Assembly: GCA_937894825.1 (NCBI GenBank)
Contig: CALCQT010000190.1
Coordinates: forward strand, 1-14,436
DNA length: 14,436 nt
Direction: 5' to 3'
Source of the DNA: an uncultured Anaerolineaceae bacterium
Lineage (GTDB): Bacteria > Chloroflexota > Anaerolineae > Anaerolineales > Anaerolineaceae
How positions within the stretch are numbered: position 1 is the stretch's first letter; each line of letters begins with the position of its first letter. The translations under genes and the position numbers were made by a program. Below the pieces are notes generated by a model. It was not told the origin of the DNA and searched no databases. It saw nothing but the letters and a program-made list of their open reading frames with translations. Positions 1 to 7,834 of the stretch are shown one piece after another.

Positions 1-2985
1 GCTTACAGCAAGGTGATTTTTGAACTGACCAATTTCCTGACGACGCTGCCGAAAATTGAGAGTATGACGCTGATCGAATTTCTGCGCTTGCCGGCCATTA
101 TGCATCCGGATTCGCTCTTTGACCAGTTGGATTTCATCCGGCTCCGTTGGGCGGCTTTCCTGGGTGAATATCTGCGCCGTTTGCTGAAATCGCTGGATTG
201 GATGAAAGAGGAGTACAAGGAACATGGTTTCGGTGGCCCGGGACCGGTTGAGCTCCCTGTTTTGGGCGATGGCGAATTGGGGGAACTGGAAGCCTTCAGT
301 GCGGATCGTGAGTGGATGCCGCGCCTGGTGCTGATCGCGAAAAACATCTTCGTCTGGCTGGATCAGCTTTCAAAAAAGCACAATCGGCGGATTTCGCGCC
401 TGGATGAAATTCCGGATGAGGAATTACGCAACCTGCGGGATCAGGGTTTCAACGGTCTTTGGCTGATCGGTCTCTGGGAGCGTTCCGTCGCTTCGGCAAG
501 GATCAAGCAATATTGCGGCAATCCGGAGGCGATCGCCTCGGCGTATTCTCTGGCGGATTACAGTGTTGCGCAGGAACTGGGCGGCGAAGAGGCGTTGAAC
601 GTGTTTCGGCACAATGCCTGGCGGAATGGCATTCGCCTGGCCAGTGATATGGTTCCGAACCACATGGGAATTGACTCCGGTTGGGTTCTCTATCATCCCG
701 ATCGCTTCCTGTCGCTGCCGTACAGCCCGTTTCCATCCTACACCTATAATGGGCCGAACTATTCGCCGGATCCGGGCATTGGCATCTATCTGGAGGATCA
801 TTACTACACGCGGGAGGATGCGGCGGTCGTGTTCAAACGGGTCGATTACGGCAGCGGGGAGACGCGTTACATCTATCATGGGAACGACGGCACCAGTATG
901 CCCTGGAATGACACGGCTCAGTTGAATTATCTGAACGCGGAAGTGCGTGAAGCGGTCATGCAGACCATCCTGCAGGTCGCCAAACGCTTCCCGATCATTC
1001 GCTTTGACGCGGCCATGACGTTGACGCGCAAGCATTATCAGCGGCTTTGGTTCCCGGAACCGGGCACGGGTGGGGATATTCCGACCCGTTCCGAATATGG
1101 CATGACAAAAGAGGAGTTTGAGCGCGCCTTCCCGGCTGAATTCTGGCGGGAGGTGGTGGACCGCATTGCGGCGGAAGCGCCGGACACGCTGCTGTTGGCG
1201 GAAGCGTTCTGGATGATGGAGGGGTACTTTGTCCGCACGCTCGGCATGCACCGGGTCTATAACAGCGCGTTTATGAATATGCTGCGCAATGAAGACAATG
1301 CTCAATACCGCATCATGTTGAAATCAACGCTGGAATATGATCCGGACATTTTGAAACGTTATGTGAATTTCATGAATAACCCGGATGAAAAAACTGCCGT
1401 TGAGCAGTTTGGCAAGGGCGATAAATATTTCGGCATTTGTGTGCTGATGGCGACCATGCCGGGCTTGCCGATGTTCGGGCATGGACAGATCGAAGGCTAT
1501 AGCGAAAAATACGGGATGGAATATCGCCGGGCGTATTGGGACGAACCGGTTGACCAGGATCTGCTGCACCGGCACGAACGTGAGATCTTTCCGCTGCTGC
1601 ATCAACGGCGCCGTTTTGCGGAGGTGCGTGATTTTGTGCTGTTTAATTTTGCGACCTCTTATGGGAATGTGGATGAAAATGTTTTCGCTTACGCCAATTA
1701 TGGCGAGGGGCGCCATACGCTGGTGATTTATCACAATCGCTATGGCGAGACACACGGGTATGTCAAACAATCCGTTCCGTTTATGGTCAAAACGAATGGC
1801 GATAAGCACATTGAGCAACGGGTATTGGGCGAGAGCCTGGGTTTACACAACGAAGGCGAATACTATACGATCCTCTATGATTCAATCCGCGGTTTGAACT
1901 TTATTCGCCCTTCACGAAAGATTTTTGAAGAAGGGCTCTATGTTTCCCTGGGCGCTTATCAGTATTATGTCTTCAATGAGGTTTATGAAGTGCGGGACGA
2001 CCTGCAGGGCACCTGGAGCAAGCTCTGTGATTGGCTGGGCGGGAATGGCACGGCGGATATCCATGAATCGATTCAGGAACTGACGCTGCATGCCGTTCTG
2101 GAACCCTATCGCCAATGTTTTAATGCTGAAAAGTTGCGCTGGCTTTGGGAGCAGATTGGATCAGATCGTCTGACGGAAACCTGGCCTGAGATCCGCAACA
2201 GAACCTGGCCGGATTTTGAGACCCTTTTCCATGCGGCGAACACTTTCTATGGGCTGCAGCGGTCGGCGGCGGGACTGTTTGAGATCTACTGCCACGGCCT
2301 CGGCGAACTGCTCACGGACCCGCAGCGGCAACGGATTCCTTCGATGGAGACCTATAACGTCCTTTTGAGCCGTGTCAGCCACATTGTGACCGGAAAACCG
2401 CATCTCTGGGCGGCAATCGTGGTCGGACTGCAGGAACAATTGCTGATTTCATACGGTTTGCCGGCGGAACCAGAGAAGGACATTCATGAGGACTGGTACC
2501 TGACCCGCAGCCAGAACCGCATGCTCCATGAGGCGGCCTGGTATGGCATTTCGGTTCCGGATCAGATTCTTGTTATTCGTTGGCTTTATCAGTCGTTGGA
2601 AACACTGAGAAAGTGGAATCGGGACACGCTGGAAGCGGATTTGACTGCTTTGCTGAAACGGGAAGACATCCGAAGCTTTCTGAAAGTGAATCTTTACGAT
2701 AACGTGCTGTGGTTCAATTCAGAAATGGCTGAAGAATTGGCGGATCTGTTGCTGGCGGTGGGCTATTATGAAGGCGTTTTTGATCCTGCCGGCTCGGCTG
2801 CGCGCCGCGCGGAAAGGGTAACACTGATGGCCGCCGCAGTAGACTTGCTGAAGCAGCGGGTGCGGGATTCACAATATCATTATGCGGCGCTGATTCTTGA
2901 AGAGGCGGAGCCGGCTGCGGAAGACGTTTTGGGCGGCAACCTCATCGAAATTGTGACTTCTGAAGAAGCGGATTTGAGCCGATGA
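1..2985 (+). CDS. Large GH13 alpha-amylase-family protein (5' end outside window)
   Basis: The frame is open from the first base, so the gene probably begins upstream. A GTG at 13 has no visible ribosome site; residues are numbered from it here (990 aa). All four GH13 regions are visible: region I ASDMVPNH (D212, N216, H217), region II IIRFDAAM (R330 and nucleophile D332), region III LLLAEAFW (acid/base E397) and region IV FMNNPDE (D458). In region IV the usual NHD histidine is a proline (P457). A helical-looking segment of about 130 residues precedes the barrel, and more than 400 residues follow region IV, the last 300 or so rich in Leu, Glu and Arg and without a family I recognise. It should act on an alpha-glucan such as glycogen or maltodextrin as a hydrolase or transglycosylase; the exact reaction cannot be read. 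No signal peptide is visible, but the true N-terminus is missing. Its stop overlaps the next gene's ATG (ATGA). Confidence 0.85.
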   Translation, partial: AYSKVIFELTNFLTTLPKIESMTLIEFLRLPAIMHPDSLFDQLDFIRLRWAAFLGEYLRRLLKSLDWMKEEYKEHGFGGPGPVELPVLGDGELGELEAFSADREWMPRLVLIAKNIFVWLDQLSKKHNRRISRLDEIPDEELRNLRDQGFNGLWLIGLWERSVASARIKQYCGNPEAIASAYSLADYSVAQELGGEEALNVFRHNAWRNGIRLASDMVPNHMGIDSGWVLYHPDRFLSLPYSPFPSYTYNGPNYSPDPGIGIYLEDHYYTREDAAVVFKRVDYGSGETRYIYHGNDGTSMPWNDTAQLNYLNAEVREAVMQTILQVAKRFPIIRFDAAMTLTRKHYQRLWFPEPGTGGDIPTRSEYGMTKEEFERAFPAEFWREVVDRIAAEAPDTLLLAEAFWMMEGYFVRTLGMHRVYNSAFMNMLRNEDNAQYRIMLKSTLEYDPDILKRYVNFMNNPDEKTAVEQFGKGDKYFGICVLMATMPGLPMFGHGQIEGYSEKYGMEYRRAYWDEPVDQDLLHRHEREIFPLLHQRRRFAEVRDFVLFNFATSYGNVDENVFAYANYGEGRHTLVIYHNRYGETHGYVKQSVPFMVKTNGDKHIEQRVLGESLGLHNEGEYYTILYDSIRGLNFIRPSRKIFEEGLYVSLGAYQYYVFNEVYEVRDDLQGTWSKLCDWLGGNGTADIHESIQELTLHAVLEPYRQCFNAEKLRWLWEQIGSDRLTETWPEIRNRTWPDFETLFHAANTFYGLQRSAAGLFEIYCHGLGELLTDPQRQRIPSMETYNVLLSRVSHIVTGKPHLWAAIVVGLQEQLLISYGLPAEPEKDIHEDWYLTRSQNRMLHEAAWYGISVPDQILVIRWLYQSLETLRKWNRDTLEADLTALLKREDIRSFLKVNLYDNVLWFNSEMAEELADLLLAVGYYEGVFDPAGSAARRAERVTLMAAAVDLLKQRVRDSQYHYAALILEEAEPAAEDVLGGNLIEIVTSEEADLSR

Positions 2986-3872
2986 TTCTCGTGACAGGCG
3001 GGACCGGATTTGTCGGGCAGACACTGCTTCGTCATCTGGTCTCGCTGGGTTATTCGGTACGGTTGTTGCTCAATCCGTCGAATGATGCGCCGCGCATCCC
3101 GCGCGGGGTACCGGTGGACGTGGCCATCGCGGGCATTCATGATGAACGAAACCTGCGTGCCGCGATGAAAGGAGTGCGGACTGTTTTTCATTTGATCGGC
3201 ACGGAATGGCGGGGCATTAACGCAGATTTTTTGCAGACTGATGTGAAGGCCGCCCAGATGTTTTCCTCCGTGGCGGTCCAGATGAAAGTGGAACGCTTCT
3301 TCTATCTGAGCCATCTCGGAGCGGATAAATCTTCGGCTTATGACCTGCTGAAAGCAAAAGCGCTGGCAGAGGCGGCGATCCGTGACAGCGGTGTGCCTTA
3401 TACCATTATTCGCAGTTCGGTGCTCTATGGACCGGGGGATCATTTTACGGAATCTTTTTCGAAGTTTGCATCGTTTTTTCTGGGAACGGCTTTGTTGCCC
3501 GGGAAGGGGGAGACCCGTATTCAGCCGGTGTGGGTTGAGGACCTGGTTACTTGCCTGTTGCTGTGTCTGGATGACCCGGACACAGCCTTCCAGATTTTCC
3601 AATTGGGCGGCATGGAAGTGTTCACGATTCGTGAATGCGCTGAATTGATTCTGACTGCGGCCGGCAAAAAACCGCGTGTTCTGACCATTTCACCAGTCTG
3701 GTGGCGAACGCTGCTGATCGCGATGGAGCAGTGGTTCAGCGGGTTTCCGCGCATGTATTTCTGGGCCGATTATCTGGCTGAAGACCGCATTACCGCACTG
3801 GATATCCTGCCGCGCGAATTTGGCTTGATGCCGACGCGCCTCAGTCAAAATCTGGGCTATCTGCGCCGCTGA
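2982..3872 (+). CDS. NAD(P)-binding SDR, NDUFA9-like atypical epimerase/dehydratase family
   Basis: This 296-aa protein opens with the extended-SDR nucleotide-binding motif TGGTGFVG (residues 5-12) at the end of the first beta strand. A YxxxK pair (Y120, K124) follows the serine of FYLSHLG (S110), so a full Ser-Tyr-Lys set may be present. The stretch VPYTIIRSSVLYGPGDHF is typical of atypical SDRs related to the complex I subunit NDUFA9 and of NAD-dependent epimerases. The C-terminal third is Trp- and aromatic-rich (WWRTLL, FWADYL), which may mean membrane association, but no clear transmembrane segment is seen. It starts inside the stop of the GH13 gene (ATGA), so translation is probably coupled. 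The substrate is unknown; a nucleotide sugar, a quinone-linked role or a general redox role are all possible. Confidence 0.85.
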   Translation: MILVTGGTGFVGQTLLRHLVSLGYSVRLLLNPSNDAPRIPRGVPVDVAIAGIHDERNLRAAMKGVRTVFHLIGTEWRGINADFLQTDVKAAQMFSSVAVQMKVERFFYLSHLGADKSSAYDLLKAKALAEAAIRDSGVPYTIIRSSVLYGPGDHFTESFSKFASFFLGTALLPGKGETRIQPVWVEDLVTCLLLCLDDPDTAFQIFQLGGMEVFTIRECAELILTAAGKKPRVLTISPVWWRTLLIAMEQWFSGFPRMYFWADYLAEDRITALDILPREFGLMPTRLSQNLGYLRR

Positions 3873-3918
3873 AAGATATTTCGATATTGTCTATACAAAC
3901 TCTCCCTAATTCGGCAAA

Positions 3919-3934
3919 ACCGGAAGAATCCGGT
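3919..3934 (+). terminator. Short hairpin after the GH13-SDR pair, possible weak terminator
   Basis: A perfect 6-bp inverted repeat, ACCGGA / TCCGGT, with a 4-base AGAA loop lies about 47 bases after the SDR stop. It is followed by AAATTTCTTC rather than a clean T run, so termination would be weak. Confidence 0.35.
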
Positions 3935-3951
3935 AAATTTCTTCGAAAATC

Positions 3952-3980
3952 TTCCATTTAATCAGAGTGTCGGCTATAAT
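3952..3980 (+). promoter_or_regulatory. Candidate promoter for the GH57 gene
   Basis: A perfect TATAAT lies at 3975-3980, in the only sizeable gap before the GH57 gene. The matching -35 region (about 3951-3957, CTTCCAT) is a poor match to TTGACA. It would give a leader of roughly 67 bases. Upstream of the GH57 ATG only a weak AAGG (4036-4039), 14 bases away, is seen. Confidence 0.45.
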
Positions 3981-4053
3981 GGGCGGGAGTTTATGGACAA
4001 TTTAATTTTTTGATTGCCGATCCTAAAGAACAGACAAGGTCAATTATTTATTT

Positions 4054-5445
4054 ATGAAGAGACAAGCATTTTGTGTTCACGGGCACTTTTATCAGCCGCC
4101 GCGTGAAAATCCGTTTACCGGCCAGATACCGCAGGAAGCCGGAGCTGCCCCGTTCAAAAATTGGAACGAAAAAATTTTGGATCAATGTTATCGTCCAAAT
4201 GCGCTGGAAGGAAATTTTGGCCGCATCAGCTTCGATATTGGCCCCACATTGGCTGCCTGGATGGAAAAAGCCCATCCGGATGTGCTGGAGATGATCGTTC
4301 AACAGGAACGAGCGGTCTATGCGGAATATGGTATTGGCAATGGGATGGCCCAATCATATAACCATACCATTCTGCCGCTCTCTACCCGGGAAGATAAGGT
4401 GACGCAGGTTAAATGGGGCATTGCGGATTTTGTCAGCCGTTTTGGGCATGAACCGCAAGGGATGTGGGCTCCGGAAACCGCGATTGACAATGAGACATTG
4501 GAAGTTTTTGCCGAATGTGGGATTACTTACACGATTTTGGCCCCCTGGCAGGTGAAAACAAAGACCGATTTTGATGTATCAAAGCCCTATTGGGTGGAAC
4601 TGCCGGGAGATAAGCGGATCGTGGTTTTCTTTTATGGATCGGGCGTCAGTTCAAAAGTCAGTTTCGATCCGCACGCGACGATGAACGCGGATGGGTTTGT
4701 CAATAATGAGTTGCTGCCATTTTTCCCGGAGAATTCACGCCGTGAACGCTATTATTTGATCGCCTCAGACGGCGAGCTCTATGGGCATCACCAGCCGCTG
4801 CGGGACAAATTCTTGGAATGGCTGACGACCGGTGCGCTGGAACATATTAATCTCGAAAACATCTTCCCCGCGCTCTGGCTGAAACAATATCCGCCGGAAA
4901 AAAGTATCAAGATCCGCGACAATACCTCCTGGAGCTGTCATCACGGCGTCAAACGCTGGGCCTCGGAATGTGAATGTGCGGAACACGGTGAATGGAAAGC
5001 GCCGCTGCGCCGGGCTTTCAACCGGATTGCCGAGATCGTGGATACCGAAATGCAGACAGCGCTGGATCCTTATGGCTGGGATTTGCTCGCGTTCCGCAAT
5101 GAGTATGCCTCAGTGCTGACCCAACAGGATACGCCGGCTGCTTTGCTGGAACGGCTGCTGCAAAAGAAAGTCGCGCCTGAAGAAGAGACGAAACTGATCA
5201 AATTGATGAGTTCCCAGTATGAACGCCAGCGCATGTTTACTTCCTGCGGTTGGTTCTTCGGCGATTTTGACCGTCTGGAAGCGCAGAATGATATTTTGTA
5301 CGCTGCCCGTGCGGTGGACCTGCTGGAGCAGGCGACCGAAAAGTCCTATCGTCAGCAGGTTTCAAAATATCTTTCCAAGGCAGAGAGCTGGAACTCGGGA
5401 CTGAAGGCCAGCACAGTTTTTAATAAATTGTTTAAGAGCAAATAA
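4054..5445 (+). CDS. GH57 glycoside hydrolase, DUF3536-type
   Basis: This 463-aa cytoplasmic protein (no signal peptide) belongs to the GH57 retaining alpha-glucan-active family. Region 1 is HGHFYQPPRENP (residues 9-20). Region 3 is GMWAPETA, with E141 as the expected nucleophile. Region 4 is ASDGELYGHH, with D239 as the expected acid/base. A Cys/His-rich stretch, SWSCHHGVKRWASECEC (residues 292-308), is the signature I associate with GH57 proteins carrying a DUF3536 tail, and SQYERQRMFTSCGWFF near the C-terminus also fits that group. Many DUF3536 proteins are longer (from memory, around 800 aa), so this is a compact version. Likely substrates are glycogen or other alpha-1,4-glucans; amylase, 4-alpha-glucanotransferase and branching activity cannot be told apart from sequence. 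It lies just downstream of the GH13-SDR pair and probably has its own promoter. Confidence 0.88.
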   Translation: MKRQAFCVHGHFYQPPRENPFTGQIPQEAGAAPFKNWNEKILDQCYRPNALEGNFGRISFDIGPTLAAWMEKAHPDVLEMIVQQERAVYAEYGIGNGMAQSYNHTILPLSTREDKVTQVKWGIADFVSRFGHEPQGMWAPETAIDNETLEVFAECGITYTILAPWQVKTKTDFDVSKPYWVELPGDKRIVVFFYGSGVSSKVSFDPHATMNADGFVNNELLPFFPENSRRERYYLIASDGELYGHHQPLRDKFLEWLTTGALEHINLENIFPALWLKQYPPEKSIKIRDNTSWSCHHGVKRWASECECAEHGEWKAPLRRAFNRIAEIVDTEMQTALDPYGWDLLAFRNEYASVLTQQDTPAALLERLLQKKVAPEEETKLIKLMSSQYERQRMFTSCGWFFGDFDRLEAQNDILYAARAVDLLEQATEKSYRQQVSKYLSKAESWNSGLKASTVFNKLFKSK

Positions 5446-5499
5446 AATTTGGGTGCCAAAAGCAGAGTTTCGAAACGGTGTAAGCATGAGGAGTAGTAG

Positions 5500-5538
5500 G
5501 GGCGATCAGTGATCGCCCGTGTTCGCGTCCCGCGAACA
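5500..5538. repeat. Two adjacent small palindromes, probable dispersed intergenic repeat
   Basis: A 19-base palindrome GGGCGATCA-G-TGATCGCCC (5500-5518) is followed after one base by a second, TGTTCGCG-TCC-CGCGAACA (5520-5538). The preceding GTAGGGGCGATC is of a type I recall as repeated between genes in several bacterial genomes. It lies in the gap downstream of the GH57 gene, where it could also protect the 3' end or slow transcription. Confidence 0.5.
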
Positions 5539-5571
5539 TCCGCTTTTACCACCCATATCAATGATACGGAT

Positions 5572-5613
5572 AAGGGAGAAACCCTGCCGGGACATCGGCA
5601 GGGTTTCTCCCTT
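5572..5613 (+). terminator. Perfect 18-bp hairpin terminator
   Basis: The arms AAGGGAGAAACCCTGCCG and CGGCAGGGTTTCTCCCTT pair perfectly over 18 bp around a GGACAT loop. The right arm ends in CCCTT and runs into GATTTAT, so the U-tract is short. It is about 126 bases after the GH57 stop and 17 bases before the next start codon, so it likely ends GH57 transcription. It also overlaps the promoter described separately. Confidence 0.7.
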
Positions 5614-5623
5614 GATTTATAAT
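5595..5623 (+). promoter_or_regulatory. Leaderless-type promoter for the capA-like operon
   Basis: A perfect -10 TATAAT (5618-5623) is preceded at the ideal 17-bp spacing by TCGGCA (5595-5600, four of six matches to TTGACA). Transcription would begin at about 5630-5631, at the ATG of the next gene, which has no Shine-Dalgarno sequence (ACGCCT just before it). The -35 element lies inside the right arm of the terminator hairpin. Confidence 0.5.
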
Positions 5624-5630
5624 TACGCCT

Positions 5631-7235
5631 ATGGTTATCATAAAAAAAGGTTCTTGGATCATTTTCCTGCTAACTTTATTTGCGGGGACAACTGCGGGCC
5701 GGGCGGAAGCACCGGCCTTTTGGATTAACCCTGCGCTGCCGGAGAAAATTCGCCAGACGCTGCCGGACGGTTTGCCGCTGGCGGAAGAACTGCGCAAAGC
5801 GGATTGTGTGATTGACATGGTCAACACCGTCGATACCGGCGATCGCGTTGCATCGGCTGCGAACATGACGCCGGCCGGGGCGGATTCCGGACGTACGCAA
5901 TGGGTGTATGCACTGGTGGCGCCTTTCCCGACTGCCACTGATGCGATTTCCTCCGAAACGCTGCAGGCGTTATGGAATGGAACCCCAACAGAAACCGTTG
6001 CCACACTGACGCTCGGCCGGGAAACGCGCCGGGTCTTTGCCGACCGCTGGGGGAAACAGGACCCGAACACTGTGAAGCCCCGTCTGAAAAAAGATCTGCT
6101 TTCCGCCACATGGGAGGAATCAAAAACCTGGGCCATCGTGCCGTTTGACGAACTGGACCCGCGCTGGAAGGTGATTCGGGTGGACGGCGTCAGTCCGCTG
6201 GATTTCGATTTTGATCCCGCGGCATATCCGCTCACCGTCACCTGGCAGGTCAGGCCCTTGAAGCGGAATTCGGATTGCGGGCTATCGCTGCCATCCGGAA
6301 ACTTTGACCCGGAAAAACTGACGACATTGACACTGACCGGGACGACTGCTATGGTGCGCAATCTGGCTTTCAAAATTGAGGAAAAGGGGCTGGATTACCC
6401 TCTGAAGAACATTGGCGAGACGCTTTCCCGTTCGGATATCACCCATATCAGTAATGAGGCTCCCTTCACGCCGGACTGTCCGCCGGCGGTACCGCTGCGG
6501 CGGGAGGCCCGGTTCTGTTCCGATCCATCCTATCTTGAAATTCTGCACCAGGCTGGTGCGGATGTGGTTGAGATGACCGGCAACCATCTGTTGGACTGGG
6601 GACAGGAGCCTTTTATCTATACGTTGGACCTGTATCAGGAAGACGGATTGACCGTATACGGCGGCGGGCTGGATGCCGCTGCCGGACAGGAGCCGGTCTT
6701 TTTTGAGCATCATGGCAACCGCATTGCCCTACTGGGGTGCAACGCGATCGGACCTGAACAGATTTTGGCGACGGCGAAGCGCCCCGGGCCGGCGCCGTGC
6801 GATCAGGACCAGTTGCATGAGCGCATTTTGACGCTCACTAACGAAGGCTGGCAGGTGGTGGTCACCTTTCAACATCTTGAATATCCTTATTATGATGTGC
6901 CGCCGGCGCAGAGCCATGATTTTTATAAAGCAGCCGAGGCGGGAGCGGTGATCGTCAGCGGTAGCCAAGCGCATATTCCGCAGGGGATGACCTTTATCGG
7001 CGATTCTTTTATCCATTTCGGGCTGGGGAATCTGTTGTTTGATCAAATGTCGGATCTGGAGCGGGATTCGTTTTTTGATCGTCATTATTTCTATGATGGG
7101 CGATATATCAACACGGTTCTGGAGACCATCCGGCTGGAAGATTATTCGCAGCCGCGCTTTCTGACCCGTAAAAAACGGGCAGATTTTTTGAATTTGATGT
7201 TTGATACCTGTACCTGGCAGCGAGCGTTTGAATGA
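5631..7235 (+). CDS. Exported CapA-family protein with N-terminal binding-protein-like domain
   Basis: This 534-aa protein starts with a signal peptide: KK at residues 5-6, a hydrophobic run at 9-19, and a likely cut after AGRA (residue 25). From about 225 to the end it matches the CapA/PGA_cap metallophosphatase-like family: LTLTGTTAMVRN (233-244), EMTGNHLLDWG (314-324, with G317-N318-H319), then a VSGSQAHIPQGM segment and HFGLGNLLFD. The first 200 or so residues of the mature part contain YALVAPFPTATDAISSETLQ and a WAIVPFDEL stretch. These resemble periplasmic phosphate or solute-binding proteins, so this is probably a fusion. CapA relatives act at the cell surface in poly-gamma-glutamate or capsule work, but the activity is poorly defined and no other pgs/cap genes are nearby. 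In the first CapA motif the usual GD metal-ligand position reads GT (G237-T238). It is the first gene of a coupled trio. Confidence 0.8.
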   Translation: MVIIKKGSWIIFLLTLFAGTTAGRAEAPAFWINPALPEKIRQTLPDGLPLAEELRKADCVIDMVNTVDTGDRVASAANMTPAGADSGRTQWVYALVAPFPTATDAISSETLQALWNGTPTETVATLTLGRETRRVFADRWGKQDPNTVKPRLKKDLLSATWEESKTWAIVPFDELDPRWKVIRVDGVSPLDFDFDPAAYPLTVTWQVRPLKRNSDCGLSLPSGNFDPEKLTTLTLTGTTAMVRNLAFKIEEKGLDYPLKNIGETLSRSDITHISNEAPFTPDCPPAVPLRREARFCSDPSYLEILHQAGADVVEMTGNHLLDWGQEPFIYTLDLYQEDGLTVYGGGLDAAAGQEPVFFEHHGNRIALLGCNAIGPEQILATAKRPGPAPCDQDQLHERILTLTNEGWQVVVTFQHLEYPYYDVPPAQSHDFYKAAEAGAVIVSGSQAHIPQGMTFIGDSFIHFGLGNLLFDQMSDLERDSFFDRHYFYDGRYINTVLETIRLEDYSQPRFLTRKKRADFLNLMFDTCTWQRAFE

Positions 7236-7834
7236 ACAAGAAAAAACTGTTGATCTTTTGTTTTGTCCTGGCCGGATTGATTCTGGCCTGGTTTCTTTTC
7301 TTGCGGCTGACTCCTGAACCGGATCCGGAGGCTGTGATCCGTGAATTTTTTGCGGCGGTTAATACAGGGGATGCCCAAAAAGTGACCGAGTTGCTGGCGC
7401 CGGAAAGCGCTCAAAAATTTCGCTGGCCTGCTAACGCGCTGGGACGGGCCATTCATGAGAATTTATCTGTGCAATCGGTTGAGAATATCGTCCGGGTCAG
7501 TGAGACTGAATTTAATGCCGATGTGACATTTGAGTCACTGGCGGTGCGTCAGGTCATGAGTCGGGCTGCGTTCATCTGGCTGCTGTCGCAACAAGAACGT
7601 ACCGATTCCCCGGATATAACTGATGCCGATGCAGACCTGGCGGAAATTTATAACAAAATTCTATTAGAAAAACCCCTTCCGAAAGCGGCTGAATTTCGTA
7701 TAATAAGATTGCGATATGAAAACAACAGCTTACGGATTCTTCTGGATGGTGCGCTGGAAAGCCTTCTGGATGGAAATCTGACTGAAAATTTGGAAGCGAT
7801 ACAGAATTTAATGAGTGGAAGTGGTGCGGAATGA
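7232..7834 (+). CDS. Membrane-anchored NTF2/SnoaL-like protein of unknown function
   Basis: This 200-aa protein has one N-terminal membrane segment (about residues 6-25) after the basic MNKKK, with a short basic and acidic linker, so the rest probably faces outside. The only cysteine in that segment (C10) is not in a lipobox, so it is unlikely to be a lipoprotein. The following part, PEAVIREFFAAVNTGDAQKV, is the classic opening of a cystatin-like NTF2/SnoaL/DUF4878 fold. These small domains bind ligands or partners and rarely reveal their role. It starts inside the stop of the CapA-like gene and ends inside the start of trxB, both ATGA overlaps, so it is very likely co-made with both. No function is assigned. 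Confidence 0.75.
   Translation: MNKKKLLIFCFVLAGLILAWFLFLRLTPEPDPEAVIREFFAAVNTGDAQKVTELLAPESAQKFRWPANALGRAIHENLSVQSVENIVRVSETEFNADVTFESLAVRQVMSRAAFIWLLSQQERTDSPDITDADADLAEIYNKILLEKPLPKAAEFRIIRLRYENNSLRILLDGALESLLDGNLTENLEAIQNLMSGSGAE

Noticed and set aside
424..1305. Minus-strand frame of 293 codons inside the GH13 gene
   Set aside because: It covers the GH13 catalytic regions in antisense and shows only reverse-complement composition.
2880..3602. Minus-strand open frame of 240 codons opposite the SDR gene
   Set aside because: It is the mirror of a clear SDR with intact motifs; its own sequence is low in recognisable structure.
5558..6373. Minus-strand frame of 271 codons over the CapA-like gene start
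   Set aside because: It is Ser/Val-rich with no motif, runs through the terminator hairpin, and conflicts with the signal peptide and CapA motifs on the plus strand.
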